A DNA stretch of 64,000 nucleotides, taken from contig NZ_BOON01000001.1 of NCBI RefSeq assembly GCF_016863255.1, forward strand, positions 101,213-165,212, in the 5' to 3' direction. This document shows positions 37,599-45,718 of the stretch, piece by piece (positions within the stretch are counted from its first letter, which is position 1; the number at the start of each line of letters is the position of its first letter). The DNA is from Planosporangium mesophilum (lineage in GTDB: Bacteria > Actinomycetota > Actinomycetes > Mycobacteriales > Micromonosporaceae). A program made the translations under genes and the position numbers. The notes below the pieces were generated by a model. That model was not told the DNA's origin. It saw only the letters and a program-made list of their open reading frames with translations, and did not search any database.

Positions 37599-38279
37599 TT
37601 GAACGAGCTGGTCGACACTACGGAGATGTACCTCCGCACCATCCTCGAACTCGAGGAGGAGGGCGTCGTGCCGCTGCGTGCCCGCATCGCGGAGCGGCTG
37701 CGCCAGAGCGGTCCGACGGTCAGTCAGACCGTGTCGCGGATGGAGCGCGACGGCCTGCTCAGCATCGAGGGCGACCGGCATCTGGTCCTCACGGACACCG
37801 GGCGCTCGTACGCCGTCGCGGTCATGCGCAAGCACCGCCTCGCCGAGCTGCTGCTGGTCAACGTCATCGGGATGCCCTATGAGGAGGCCCACGAGGAGGC
37901 CTGCCGCTGGGAGCACGTGATGAGCGACGCGGTCGAGCAGCGCGTCTACGAGCTGCTCGGACGCCCCACCCGCTCGCCGTACGGCAACCCGATCCCCGGG
38001 CTCACCGAGTTCGACGGCACCCCGGTGAGCGCGCCGGTCGGCGACAGCGAGCGCAACCTCGCCTTCCCGGGCCTGGCCGGGCCGGTGGTCGTCAGCCGGA
38101 TCTGCGAGAGCGTGCAGACCGACTCGGACGTGCTGCGCCAGCTGCACGCGGCCGGCATCGACCCCGGCGCGCACGTGACCGTGGCGCAGGAGCGGGACGC
38201 GGTGCGTGTGGACCGGGGCGGCGAGGAGATCCGGCTGCCCCGCGAGGTGGCCTCGCGGGTCTTCGTCCTGGGCGCCTAG
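37599..38279 (+). CDS. ideR: Iron-dependent DtxR-family repressor IdeR
   Basis: 226 residues. The first residues MNELVDTTEMYLRTI equal Mtb IdeR. All metal ligands are present: M10, C102, E105 and H106 for the primary site and H79, E83 and H98 for the ancillary site. The winged helix (28-60) includes SGPTVSQTVSRMERDGL. An SH3-like FeoA domain ends the protein. With Fe2+ bound it represses siderophore genes and activates iron storage. The start is a TTG with GGAGG 7 nt upstream. It is divergent from sseA. Confidence 0.96.
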   Translation: MNELVDTTEMYLRTILELEEEGVVPLRARIAERLRQSGPTVSQTVSRMERDGLLSIEGDRHLVLTDTGRSYAVAVMRKHRLAELLLVNVIGMPYEEAHEEACRWEHVMSDAVEQRVYELLGRPTRSPYGNPIPGLTEFDGTPVSAPVGDSERNLAFPGLAGPVVVSRICESVQTDSDVLRQLHAAGIDPGAHVTVAQERDAVRVDRGGEEIRLPREVASRVFVLGA

Positions 38280-38851
38280 ACGGCGCTCTCGTCGACCTTC
38301 TTCGCCAGCGCGGTCACCTTGGGTACGAGCGCGGCGGCGTCGGCGGCGGGTACCTCCGGTGCGCAGCGGTACCGCAGCACAAGGAGCCGGCCGTCACCGG
38401 TCAGCCAGCCGACCTCCACGCCCGGTCCGGCGCCCTGGCCGGCCGGCCTGAACACGGAGTATCCGGCCTTGCCCAGCCCGGCGACGGAGGTCGACCCCTT
38501 GGGCACGACGGTCGATCGAAACACGGCCGTGTCCACCTTGACCGAGGTCACCGCGAGGGTGACGTCCGGGAAGCTGCCACCCCTCGTCTGCAGCGCGCAG
38601 GTGACCGTGTCGCCGGCCGCGCTGGACGCGGCGAGGTCGAAGGACGTCCCGACGGTCTGCTCGACGACGTCGTACTCCACCATGTAGCAGGCGCCACCGG
38701 CGGCGGCCGCCGGCGCCCGCGACGGCGCCGTGGACGCGGCGAACCGCGCTTCGGCCCGCTCGTTGCCGCAGCCCGCGGCCGCGGCGAGCACCGCCAGCAG
38801 CGAAACCACGACGGGTGCGCCGGACCGGATTCCCGGCCATGGCATGGACAT
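38276..38851 (-). CDS. Secreted lipoprotein of unknown function
   Basis: 191 residues. The signal peptide ends with the lipobox LAAAAGC (Cys at about 28). The mature part has an Ala-rich linker and a domain with two or three further Cys (GGACYMVEY, VTCALQTRGG, YRCAPE) that may form disulfides. It is weakly like DUF3558-type lipoproteins; I do not assign it. GGAGGGGAG lies 6 nt before the ATG. It is tail-to-tail with ideR, sharing the tetranucleotide CTAG as stop codon on both strands. Confidence 0.75.
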   Translation of the reverse strand: MSMPWPGIRSGAPVVVSLLAVLAAAAGCGNERAEARFAASTAPSRAPAAAAGGACYMVEYDVVEQTVGTSFDLAASSAAGDTVTCALQTRGGSFPDVTLAVTSVKVDTAVFRSTVVPKGSTSVAGLGKAGYSVFRPAGQGAGPGVEVGWLTGDGRLLVLRYRCAPEVPAADAAALVPKVTALAKKVDESAV

Positions 38852-38939
38852 CGATATCTCCCCTCCGCCGAGGCACCACCGTACGGGTGGATCGGCGGTC
38901 GTGGAAGCGGTCGTCCCGTCACAATGACGGAAAGAAGCC

Positions 38940-40118
38940 TCAGACGGGCAGACCGGCCGTGATATAGCGGGCGATCTCCAGCGAACTGGTGGCCGCCGGT
39001 GACGGAGCGTTGAGAACGTGGACCTGTGCGCCGTGGCGCACGATCAGGAAGTCGTCGACCAGTCCCCCGTCCGGCGCGACGGCCTGCGCGCGGACACCGG
39101 CCGCCGCGGGCAGGAGATCGTCCTCGCAGATCTCCGGTACGAGCCGGGCCAGGCTGGCCGCGAACCGGCGCCTCGACAGCGACCGGGCCACCTCGCCCAC
39201 CCCGTACCGCAGGTGTCGCCGGGCCAGCCGCCACAGCCCCGGGTACGCCACGGCGTCCAGCGCGTCGCGCAGGTCGAACGCCGACCACCGGTACCCCTCA
39301 CGGGCCAGCGCCAGGACCGCGTTCGGCCCGGCGTGGACGCTGCCGTCGATCATCCGGGTCAGGTGTACCCCCAGGAACGGCAGGGCCGGGTCGGGTACCG
39401 GATAGATCAGGCCCTTCACCAGCTCCCGGCGTTCCGGGCGCAGCTCGTGGTACTCGCCCCGGAACGGCACGATCCGCGCCGGCACGTCGACCCCGGCCAG
39501 CCTCGCGATCCGGTCCGCGTGCAGGCCGGCGCAGTTGACCACCACGTCGGCCCGGATCTCCCCGGCGGTGGTGACCACGACGGTGTCGTGCAGCCCGACG
39601 ACGCGCTCACCGGTACGCAGGTGCGCCCCCGCGTCGGCGAGCAACTTCGCGAGCCGGTCGCAGACGGCGCGGAAGTCCACGATCCCGGTGGAGGCGACGT
39701 GCATGGCCTCGACGCAGGCCAGGTGGGGCTCGTACTCGCGGGCCTCCTCGGCGGTGATCAGCCGGACCGGCAGGCCGTTGGCGAGGGCGCGCTCGTGCAG
39801 GGCGTGCAGCCGGGGCACCTCGTCGGCGCCAGTGGCCACGATCAGCTTGCCGCAGACCTCGACCGGGATCCCGTACTCCGTGCAGAAGCGCACCATCGAC
39901 GCGCTGCCGTCCCGGCACAGCTTCGCCTTCAGGCTGCCCGGACGGTAATACACGCCGGCGTGGATCACCCCGGAGTTGTGGCCGGTCTGGTGCGCGCCGA
40001 AGCCGGGCTCCTTCTCGACCACGGTCACGGTCGCACCCGGCCGGTCGAGCACCAGCCGGTGCGCCACCGCCAGCCCGACGATGCCACCACCGATGACCAC
40101 GTAACGCTTGCCGCTCAC
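38940..40118 (-). CDS. lhgO: L-2-hydroxyglutarate oxidase
   Basis: 392 residues, FAD-dependent oxidase of the DAO fold. The dinucleotide motif GGGIVGLAVAHRL (10-22), the flavin-site segment GAHQTGHNSGVIHAGVYY and the C-terminal GLVDDFLIVRHG are family marks. It oxidises L-2-hydroxyglutarate to 2-oxoglutarate, a metabolite repair step, passing electrons to the membrane or oxygen. Its GTG overlaps the reductase gene upstream by 4 nt. Confidence 0.92.
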   Translation of the reverse strand: MSGKRYVVIGGGIVGLAVAHRLVLDRPGATVTVVEKEPGFGAHQTGHNSGVIHAGVYYRPGSLKAKLCRDGSASMVRFCTEYGIPVEVCGKLIVATGADEVPRLHALHERALANGLPVRLITAEEAREYEPHLACVEAMHVASTGIVDFRAVCDRLAKLLADAGAHLRTGERVVGLHDTVVVTTAGEIRADVVVNCAGLHADRIARLAGVDVPARIVPFRGEYHELRPERRELVKGLIYPVPDPALPFLGVHLTRMIDGSVHAGPNAVLALAREGYRWSAFDLRDALDAVAYPGLWRLARRHLRYGVGEVARSLSRRRFAASLARLVPEICEDDLLPAAAGVRAQAVAPDGGLVDDFLIVRHGAQVHVLNAPSPAATSSLEIARYITAGLPV

Positions 40119-40891
40119 GGCTTCTCCCCGGTCAGGAACTCCTCCCAGGTCCGGCCGCCGCCCAGGTGGTCGGGGGCCAGGTGGCCGCCCTCACGGTAAC
40201 CGCGCCACACCGCGCCGGGCAGCCGCACGGGGACCACCGGGCGGCGCATCCCCCGGCTGCGCAGGTAGGCGCGGGCGAGGTCGACGGTGTCGCGGACCTG
40301 GGGGCCGCCGAGGTCCGGGGCCCGCCCGAGGGCGGGACCGTCGGCGATCCGGATCAGGTGCGCGGCAGCCTCCGGCACGTCGATGGGCTGGAAGCTGGTG
40401 CCGGACGGCACCGGTACGACCGGCAGCCTCGCCGCCGCCCGCATCGACGTACGGATCAGCGGGTGGAACTGGGTGATGCGCTGGATCGTCCAGGGCGCCT
40501 CCGACCGCTCGACGAGCCGCTCCACCGCGAGTTTCTGGCGGTAGTAGCCCAGCGGTACCCGGTCGACCCCGACGATCGACACGTACACCAGGTGCGGGCG
40601 CCCGGCCCGGGCCGCGGCGAGCAGGCGTTCGGCCGCCTCGACGTCGGCCCCTCCGGTACGGGGATCGCTGGCGGCGTGGATCACGGCGGCGACCCCGTCC
40701 AGGGCGAAGTCCAGGCCGGAGCCGGTGGTCAGGTCGCCGGTGGCCCAGTCGAGATCGGGAGCGACGTCGGCGGGTCTGGGCCGCCGGCTGAGGACGCGTA
40801 CCGGTCGGCCGGCGTCGCGCAGCCGGCGGACCACGACGGACCCGAGCGTGCCGGTGCCACCCGTGACGAGGATCGGTCCGTCGATGGTCAT
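40115..40891 (-). CDS. NAD(P)H-binding NmrA-like short-chain reductase
   Basis: 258 residues. The Rossmann entry ILVTGGTGTLGSVVVRRL and RVLSRRPRP (phosphate-binding Arg) mark an atypical short-chain dehydrogenase of the NmrA/YwnB type. The classical YxxxK is reduced to YYRQK. It is coupled to lhgO through a GTGA overlap, which suggests a joint metabolic role, but its substrate is unknown. Confidence 0.82.
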   Translation of the reverse strand: MTIDGPILVTGGTGTLGSVVVRRLRDAGRPVRVLSRRPRPADVAPDLDWATGDLTTGSGLDFALDGVAAVIHAASDPRTGGADVEAAERLLAAARAGRPHLVYVSIVGVDRVPLGYYRQKLAVERLVERSEAPWTIQRITQFHPLIRTSMRAAARLPVVPVPSGTSFQPIDVPEAAAHLIRIADGPALGRAPDLGGPQVRDTVDLARAYLRSRGMRRPVVPVRLPGAVWRGYREGGHLAPDHLGGGRTWEEFLTGEKP

Positions 40892-40949
40892 CGCGCCTCA
40901 GAATGCCCTACGCGCGTACGGTTTGTCAGCCCTGACCGAGGGCGGAGTG

Positions 40950-42023
40950 CTACGGCCGGCCGAGCGCGATCCGGGCCACGGCCCGCAGCGAGTCGGAGCC
41001 GGGTACGAAGTAGCCGTCGTGCTCGACCACGTTGCCGACCGGCAACGGCCGGGCCCCGAACGCCGCCTCGAACGGCAGGGTGCCGTGGCCGGCGCCGAAC
41101 AGCCGGATCCCGGGTACGTCCCGGGTCCAGTCCGAGCGGGTACTGCCGGCCCACACCCGGGCGCGGGTCCGCAGCTCGGCGGCCCGCTCGACGCCCATCC
41201 CCGGGCTGCCGAGCGCGACGATGTCGCCGACCCGCCGCCCCAGCGACGGCGCCGCGAGGCCCGCGACGACCGAGCCGTAGCTGTGCCCCACCACCGTCAC
41301 CGCGGCCGACGGGCGGTACACCCCCAGCCCGTCGACGAACCGGCTCAGCGCCGCCGCCCCGAGGCGGGCCCGCTCCTCGCGTACCGCCTCGCGCCCGATG
41401 CCGTCCGGCGGGTCGTAGCCCAGCCACGCGACCACCGCGACCCGGGCCGTGCCGTCCAGCGACCGCATCTGCTGGTAGAGCTGCCGCGCCTGCCAGGCCG
41501 GGGCCCTGCGCTCCCGGCCGGCGCAGCCGCGGTCGAAGTTGGCCAGCCGGTTGCTCAGGCCGGGTACGACGACGGCGATCCGGTCGGCGGTGGCGAGGTC
41601 ACCGATCACCTCGGCGACGTGGCCGTTGCCCCGCCGGTCGTACTGGATCAGGTGACGCTCCGGCGACCAGGCCGAGCGGCGGGTGTTGACCTGAAAGCGC
41701 AGGTCCAACGGGACGCCGTCGAGGTTGCCGACGATCTCGGGGTACCGGTCGGCCAGGGCGCCCCGCCGGCCCGGGTCGAGGTGGGCGAAGAAGTGGGCGA
41801 TCCGCTCGGGCGGTGCCCGCAGCGGGTCCGGCAACGGCTGGCCCGCGCTCCGGTCCGCGCGCCACGCGGCGAGGCCCGGCACGGTGCCGCCGGCGGCGGC
41901 CGCCGCCGGTTCGGCCGGCCCGAACACCCAGCCGCTGAAGCCGACGACCACGGCCAGGGCCGTGGTCGCCACCTCGCGGGTCAGCCGGAGCATCAGGCGC
42001 CGGGGATCGCCGGGCACTCGCAT
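40950..42023 (-). CDS. DUF1023 alpha/beta hydrolase, probably secreted
   Basis: 357 residues. A basic start and hydrophobic stretch (ATTALAVVVGFSGWVFG) with an Ala-rich cleavage region imply export. The hydrolase domain has the nucleophile elbow VVGHSYGSVVAGL and likely Asp and His in STRSDWT and NVVEHDGYF. Actinobacterial DUF1023 proteins are lipase- or esterase-like; substrate unknown. GGAGG is 6 nt before the ATG. A 23-bp palindrome lies just upstream of that ribosome site. Confidence 0.85.
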   Translation of the reverse strand: MRVPGDPRRLMLRLTREVATTALAVVVGFSGWVFGPAEPAAAAAGGTVPGLAAWRADRSAGQPLPDPLRAPPERIAHFFAHLDPGRRGALADRYPEIVGNLDGVPLDLRFQVNTRRSAWSPERHLIQYDRRGNGHVAEVIGDLATADRIAVVVPGLSNRLANFDRGCAGRERRAPAWQARQLYQQMRSLDGTARVAVVAWLGYDPPDGIGREAVREERARLGAAALSRFVDGLGVYRPSAAVTVVGHSYGSVVAGLAAPSLGRRVGDIVALGSPGMGVERAAELRTRARVWAGSTRSDWTRDVPGIRLFGAGHGTLPFEAAFGARPLPVGNVVEHDGYFVPGSDSLRAVARIALGRP

Positions 42024-42037
42024 TCATCGCCTCCTGG

Positions 42038-42060
42038 AATCGGGCATTTCATGTCCGATT
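42038..42060. promoter_or_regulatory. 23-bp palindrome before the DUF1023 hydrolase gene
   Basis: AATCGGGCAT-TTC-ATGTCCGATT: 10-bp arms with a single mismatch around a 3-nt centre, 14 nt from the start codon and just upstream of its GGAGG. The position fits an operator over the promoter or a hairpin affecting translation. No regulator gene is adjacent. Confidence 0.45.
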
Positions 42061-42081
42061 TACGCGGCCACCGCTACCAGG

Positions 42082-42104
42082 GTTCGAGATCGTCAGGCTC
42101 GAAC
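42082..42104 (-). terminator. Possible terminator of the gas vesicle operon
   Basis: GTTCGAG (42082-42088) and CTCGAAC (42098-42104) form a 7-bp stem with a 9-nt loop, about 130 nt past the last gene of the operon. It is the only stem-loop in the 212-bp gap that would end the long minus-strand transcript. The support is weak. Confidence 0.3.
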
Positions 42105-42235
42105 GCGGGCTTCCGGGAAGCACCAAAGAGCGACGCACCTGCTCCCACCCTCGCGGAGGCACCAGCGGCCGGCGAGCGGGAGGTCGGTCGACACCCGCAG
42201 GAGGATATTCGACGTTTTCCGGATCATCCACACCG

Positions 42236-43306
42236 CTAGCGGCGGGATCGGGCACCCCCGGCCGACGCCGGCCGCGAGCGCGCCGGAGGCCGGCGGGCCG
42301 GCAGGTCCGGTTCGTCCTGCTCCTCGGCGTTCTGCTTCTCGTCGTCCTGCTCCTCGGCGTTCTGCTCCTCGTCGCCCTCGTATTCGTCGTCGTAGTCGTC
42401 GTAGTCGTCGTACTGGTCGTCGTGATCGGGGTCGTGATCGGGGTCGTCCGGGTCCGGGCGGCGATCGCGGGCGCCCCCCTCGACTGGATCACGGCGCTCC
42501 CGGTCGTCGTTGTCGCCATCCTCCGGTTGCCGGATGACCTTGCTATCGCGGATCTCACCGCGCCACGACCCGGTCGCCTCGCCGTTCATCGTGACGAACC
42601 GCCGGAAATGCTTGAGATCCAGGCGGGCACGACGGCCGCCCGCGCGCCAGAGGTTGCCGGTCTTCTCGAAGAAGCCCTGCGGGTAGTACTCCATGACCAG
42701 CAGTACCCGGGTCAGATCGTCCGCGAGGGGGTGGAAGGTGATCACCCCCTTGGTCGAGCCCTTGGCGCCCTCACTCGTCCAGACGATCCGGCGGTCGGGG
42801 ATCTGCTCCTGGACGACGGCCTTCCACGTACGCCGGGACTTGAACACCTTGACCCGCCACGTGGTCTCGGTGTCGCTGGTCCGTTCGACCCCCTCGACAC
42901 CCTTCATGAACTTCGCGAACTCCCCGTACTGGGTCCACTGGTTGAAGACCACGTCGACGGGCAGCCCGATGTCGATGTCCTCGCTGATGTGCGTCACCTT
43001 CGGCTTCCCGCCGCTCCGGCTACCACCCCGAAGGGCCGACGCCACCTTCTCCTTCAGGCCGGCCATCGCCGCGCCGACGCCGGCGCGCAGCGGGGACTTC
43101 CCTTCGGCTATCCCGCGCGCCCCGGTCAGCGCGGCCGCCAGGCCTCCGTTGTCGGCACTGTCGGTCAGCCGTTCGGTGAGGTCGTCGACCAGGTGGGTCG
43201 CTCGCGCGAGCGCGTACCTGCCGGCCTCCTGCCCGAGGCGCGCGATGGCCGGGTTGGCGCGCAGGGCCCGTCCGAGTTCGGACAGGCCGGTACCGGTCTC
43301 GCTCAT
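42236..43306 (-). CDS. SRPBCC-domain protein of the gas vesicle operon (GvpZ-like)
   Basis: 356 residues. A helical N-terminus (about 1-100) is followed by an SRPBCC/START-like domain (about 105-250: HISEDIDIGLPVDVVFNQWTQ, FHPLADDLTRVLLVMEYYPQGF). The C-terminal 100 residues are strongly acidic and repetitive (DDYDDYDDEYEGDEE, then EEQ/KQNAEEQ) with a basic Pro/Arg end. It is the last gene of the operon and overlaps the preceding gene by 4 nt. By position it matches the gene I recall as gvpZ in Streptomyces. Role unknown; perhaps a vesicle-associated or assembly factor. Confidence 0.8.
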   Translation of the reverse strand: MSETGTGLSELGRALRANPAIARLGQEAGRYALARATHLVDDLTERLTDSADNGGLAAALTGARGIAEGKSPLRAGVGAAMAGLKEKVASALRGGSRSGGKPKVTHISEDIDIGLPVDVVFNQWTQYGEFAKFMKGVEGVERTSDTETTWRVKVFKSRRTWKAVVQEQIPDRRIVWTSEGAKGSTKGVITFHPLADDLTRVLLVMEYYPQGFFEKTGNLWRAGGRRARLDLKHFRRFVTMNGEATGSWRGEIRDSKVIRQPEDGDNDDRERRDPVEGGARDRRPDPDDPDHDPDHDDQYDDYDDYDDEYEGDEEQNAEEQDDEKQNAEEQDEPDLPARRPPARSRPASAGGARSRR

Positions 43307-43911
43307 GCCACCTCACCGCCTCGCTGCGCGCTGCGGCGGCGGCCCGGTTCGCGGCTTCGACCGGATTCCCGGCTGCGAGCCGGTTCGCGGCCCTCATCGG
43401 CGGGGCGCCGGGCCGGGGCGCGCCGCGCGGCCTTCGCCGGGCGTCCGGCCTTGCGGGGCGGCTCCGGCTCGTCCGGTTCGGCGTCGTCGAGGCGCGCGTC
43501 ATCGTCACGGCCTTCGTCGTCACGGCCTTCGTCGTCACGGCCTTCGTCGTCACGGCCTTCGTCGTCGAGACCCGCGTCAGCACGCTCGTCGCGGCGGTCG
43601 TCGGCGGTCGCGCCGACTGCCGGGAGCAGCTGCGATGTGCGCTGCTGGAGCGAGTCGGCGAGGGCGTTCGTACGCGATTCGATGGTCGCGGTGACCGCGC
43701 GCCCGGCCGCCGCGAGCAGCGGACCACGCACCTGCCCCGTGATCTTGGCCAGTTCGGGCGAGGTCACGAGGCGCATGAGAGCGTCCCGGGTGTTGTCCAT
43801 CCGCTTTCCGCTCAACCAGAGCGCCAGCCCGATCGCGGCTTTGCCCTTCTTCGTGCGGCCGAGCAGGTAACCACCCACAACCGCCGCGCCCAGCTTCACG
43901 CTGTCCTTCAC
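43303..43911 (-). CDS. YtxH-like accessory protein of the gas vesicle operon (GvpY-like)
   Basis: 202 residues. A Gly-rich hydrophobic start (LGAAVVGGYLLGRTKKGKAAIGLALWL) recalls YtxH-type helices. A helical middle follows, then a charged tail with four perfect copies of a five-residue unit (DEGRD) and a long basic Arg/Pro end. GTG at 43911 has GGGAG 7 nt upstream. It is placed between gvpF and the SRPBCC gene and overlaps the latter by 4 nt. In Streptomyces this slot is called gvpY. No function is established. Confidence 0.75.
   Translation of the reverse strand: MKDSVKLGAAVVGGYLLGRTKKGKAAIGLALWLSGKRMDNTRDALMRLVTSPELAKITGQVRGPLLAAAGRAVTATIESRTNALADSLQQRTSQLLPAVGATADDRRDERADAGLDDEGRDDEGRDDEGRDDEGRDDDARLDDAEPDEPEPPRKAGRPAKAARRAPARRPADEGREPARSRESGRSREPGRRRSAQRGGEVA
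43504..43563. repeat. 15-bp tandem repeat inside the GvpY-like gene, 4 copies
   Basis: GTCACGGCCTTCGTC is repeated four times without mismatch (43504-43563), encoding DEGRD units on the minus strand. The repeat length is a multiple of three, so copy changes would keep the frame. Identical copies suggest recent expansion. Confidence 0.9.
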
Positions 43912-43939
43912 TGTCCGTCTCCCTTCCTCAGCCCAGCCG

Positions 43940-44701
43940 TCACCAGCTCCACCGCCCTGCGGGTGCCTCCGATGGAGGCCGTATCTCGCCTCCGATGAAG
44001 TCGAAGGCGGGAATTGGTCCCACATACTCGAGGTCGTAGTCCTCGCCGAGCTCGGCCCGGACCTGCTCCAGCGCCTCGTCGAAGTCGCGGAGCCGCTCGG
44101 CCGCCACCAGAAAGGCGTGGCTCGAACGCGTCACGTCGTCAGAAAGCCGGACGCCGTACGACACCGCGAGAGGGCCGAGCCTGTCCACGATCCGGTCATT
44201 GATCTCGGCCCGGCGGGCATCCAACGCATGGCTGATCTCCTCACCGATCCCGATGCGGAGGTCCAGCGCCTGGCCGTTACCGCGGGCCCGGGCCACCAGG
44301 TCGCGCAGGCGCGGAGAGTCGGCGACGACGCGCCGGATCTCGGCCTCCTCGTCGGCGGACACCTCCACCCTGAGCTCGACCAGCCCGTCGAGCTCGTCGA
44401 GGCGGCCGGCCACGAACTCGGCGTCCGGGTCGAGGATCTCCTCCCGTACGGCGTCCTCGTCCGGTGCCACGGTGCCGAACCGGACCGGCAGGACCGGGCC
44501 GTCCCGCAGGAGCGCGGTGAGGACGTCGAGGTATGCGACCGCGTCGGTTTCGTGCAGCTCGGTGGCTGTCGCGTCGCTCACGACGGCCGCGACCTCGCCC
44601 GAGCGGACGAGCCGGACCGCGGCGGGCGGCTCACCCACGCCGGTCAGGTCGCGCGGATCGGGGTGCCCGGCGCGTACGAGGCCGTAGACCTGAACAGGCA
44701 T
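43940..44701 (-). CDS. gvpF: Gas vesicle protein GvpF/GvpL family (F position)
   Basis: 253 residues. The family fold shows as VQVYGLVRAGH at the start, VLTALLRDGPVLPVRFGTVAPDE, LDGLVELRVEVSADEE and a C-terminal LEYVGPIPAFDFIGGE. GvpF-type proteins bind GvpA and help nucleate the vesicle wall. The gene directly abuts gvpA (no spacer). The usual next gene, gvpG, is missing: only 28 bp separate this gene from the YtxH-like gene. Confidence 0.92.
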   Translation of the reverse strand: MPVQVYGLVRAGHPDPRDLTGVGEPPAAVRLVRSGEVAAVVSDATATELHETDAVAYLDVLTALLRDGPVLPVRFGTVAPDEDAVREEILDPDAEFVAGRLDELDGLVELRVEVSADEEAEIRRVVADSPRLRDLVARARGNGQALDLRIGIGEEISHALDARRAEINDRIVDRLGPLAVSYGVRLSDDVTRSSHAFLVAAERLRDFDEALEQVRAELGEDYDLEYVGPIPAFDFIGGEIRPPSEAPAGRWSW

Positions 44702-45151
44702 CTACTCCTCCCCCCGTCCACCGCGCCGGCCGCCGGGCGCCCGCCGTCCCGAGGGTGCCCGCCGGTGATCGTCGTCGTCATCGCCGCCCAGGAAGGCGTC
44801 GGCGGCGTCGCTGAGCGTGTCCTTGATCCCGCTCAGCGCGCCGCGCGTCTTGTGCCGCGCGGCACCCTCGCTGACGCCGTTGGTGATCCCCTGTACGAGC
44901 CCCGGCAGGCCGGTGACCTGACCTTCGGGCTGCAGGTCCAGCCGGTTGACGGCTTCGGCGAATCGCAGGTACGTGTCGACGCTGGCGATGACGATGCGGG
45001 CGTCGATCGTCAGCAGTTCGATACCGACGAGGGAGACGCGCACGTACGCGTCGATGACGATGCCCTTGTCGAGGATGAGTTCGAGTACGTCGGCCAATCC
45101 GCTCGGTCGCGGGGCGCGCGTTACTCCTGAATACGAACTGATTGTTGCCAC
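44702..45151 (-). CDS. gvpA: Gas vesicle structural protein GvpA
   Basis: 149 residues. The core [40 protein letters not shown] and [15 protein letters not shown] is the rib-forming GvpA fold that makes the gas-permeable wall. As in Streptomyces, a tail of about 75 residues follows, here ending with DDDDD and an Arg/Gly-rich stretch. GTG start at 45151; AAAGAGG directly abuts it, an unusually tight ribosome site for a structural protein. It lies sixth in the operon rather than second as in Streptomyces. Confidence 0.95.
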   Translation of the reverse strand: MATISSYSGVTRAPRPSGLADVLELILDKGIVIDAYVRVSLVGIELLTIDARIVIASVDTYLRFAEAVNRLDLQPEGQVTGLPGLVQGITNGVSEGAARHKTRGALSGIKDTLSDAADAFLGGDDDDDHRRAPSGRRAPGGRRGGRGEE

Positions 45152-45170
45152 CTCTTTCGGTTCTCGGAGG

Positions 45171-45494
45171 TCAACCCTTCTCGGCCGGTGGTGACGGTTC
45201 GGTCACCACCAGCCGATCCAGATCGGTGTTGGACAACCGGATGTCGTCCGCGGAGATGTCGAAGATCTCGCGGAGCTCGGTGAAGCGTTGTTCGAGCGCG
45301 AGGAGGGCCTGACCCAGCCGTTCGACCTCGTCGTCGGTCAGCGAGCCGGCGTCCACCCGCCGCAGCGCCTGGCGTTCCAGTAGCTGGCGGACGATCTCCA
45401 GGAGGGCGATCACGAGCCGGCCGAGGCCGCGGCCGGCGTCCTCCGGGTCGATGTTGAACCGCAACGGGTTCTGCGGATTCCACAGCGTGGTCAT
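45171..45494 (-). CDS. gvpK: Gas vesicle protein GvpK
   Basis: 107 residues. [35 protein letters not shown], read in parts, is the GvpK signature, with a C-terminal acidic helix. It is required for vesicle formation but its role is unclear. The ATG overlaps the gvpS stop by 4 nt; gvpA follows after 19 bp. Confidence 0.93.
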   Translation of the reverse strand: MTTLWNPQNPLRFNIDPEDAGRGLGRLVIALLEIVRQLLERQALRRVDAGSLTDDEVERLGQALLALEQRFTELREIFDISADDIRLSNTDLDRLVVTEPSPPAEKG

Positions 45495-45718
45495 CGGACC
45501 TCCGTGCGGTCGGCCGGTTCGTCGGCCGGTTCGTCGGCCGCCAGGCGGTCCACCGCCGCGAGCAGCAGCCGCGCGTCGAGGCGGATCAGATCGATGCCGG
45601 CGAGCCCGATGACGATGTCGCCGGTGACGACCGCGCCCTTGTCGATGACCCGGTCCAGCAGGTCCACCAGGTCGTTGGTGCCGACACCGTGGGCGGGCAG
45701 TGCGGGAGGTTCACTCAT
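45491..45718 (-). CDS. gvpS: Small GvpA-related protein (GvpS/GvpJ type)
   Basis: 75 residues. LVDLLDRVIDKGAVVTGDIV and IGLAGIDLIRLDARLLLAAVD are a shortened GvpA fold of the minor-component type, with a repeated ADEPADEPAD tail. It is probably a tip or nucleation component. It overlaps gvpL by 8 nt upstream and gvpK by 4 nt downstream. The symbol is by order with Streptomyces (J-L-S-K). Confidence 0.82.
   Translation of the reverse strand: MSEPPALPAHGVGTNDLVDLLDRVIDKGAVVTGDIVIGLAGIDLIRLDARLLLAAVDRLAADEPADEPADRTEVR

Noticed and set aside
43504..43563. Regular repeats resembling a CRISPR array
   Set aside because: Units are 15 bp and contiguous with no spacers, in frame inside a gene; no cas genes are present.
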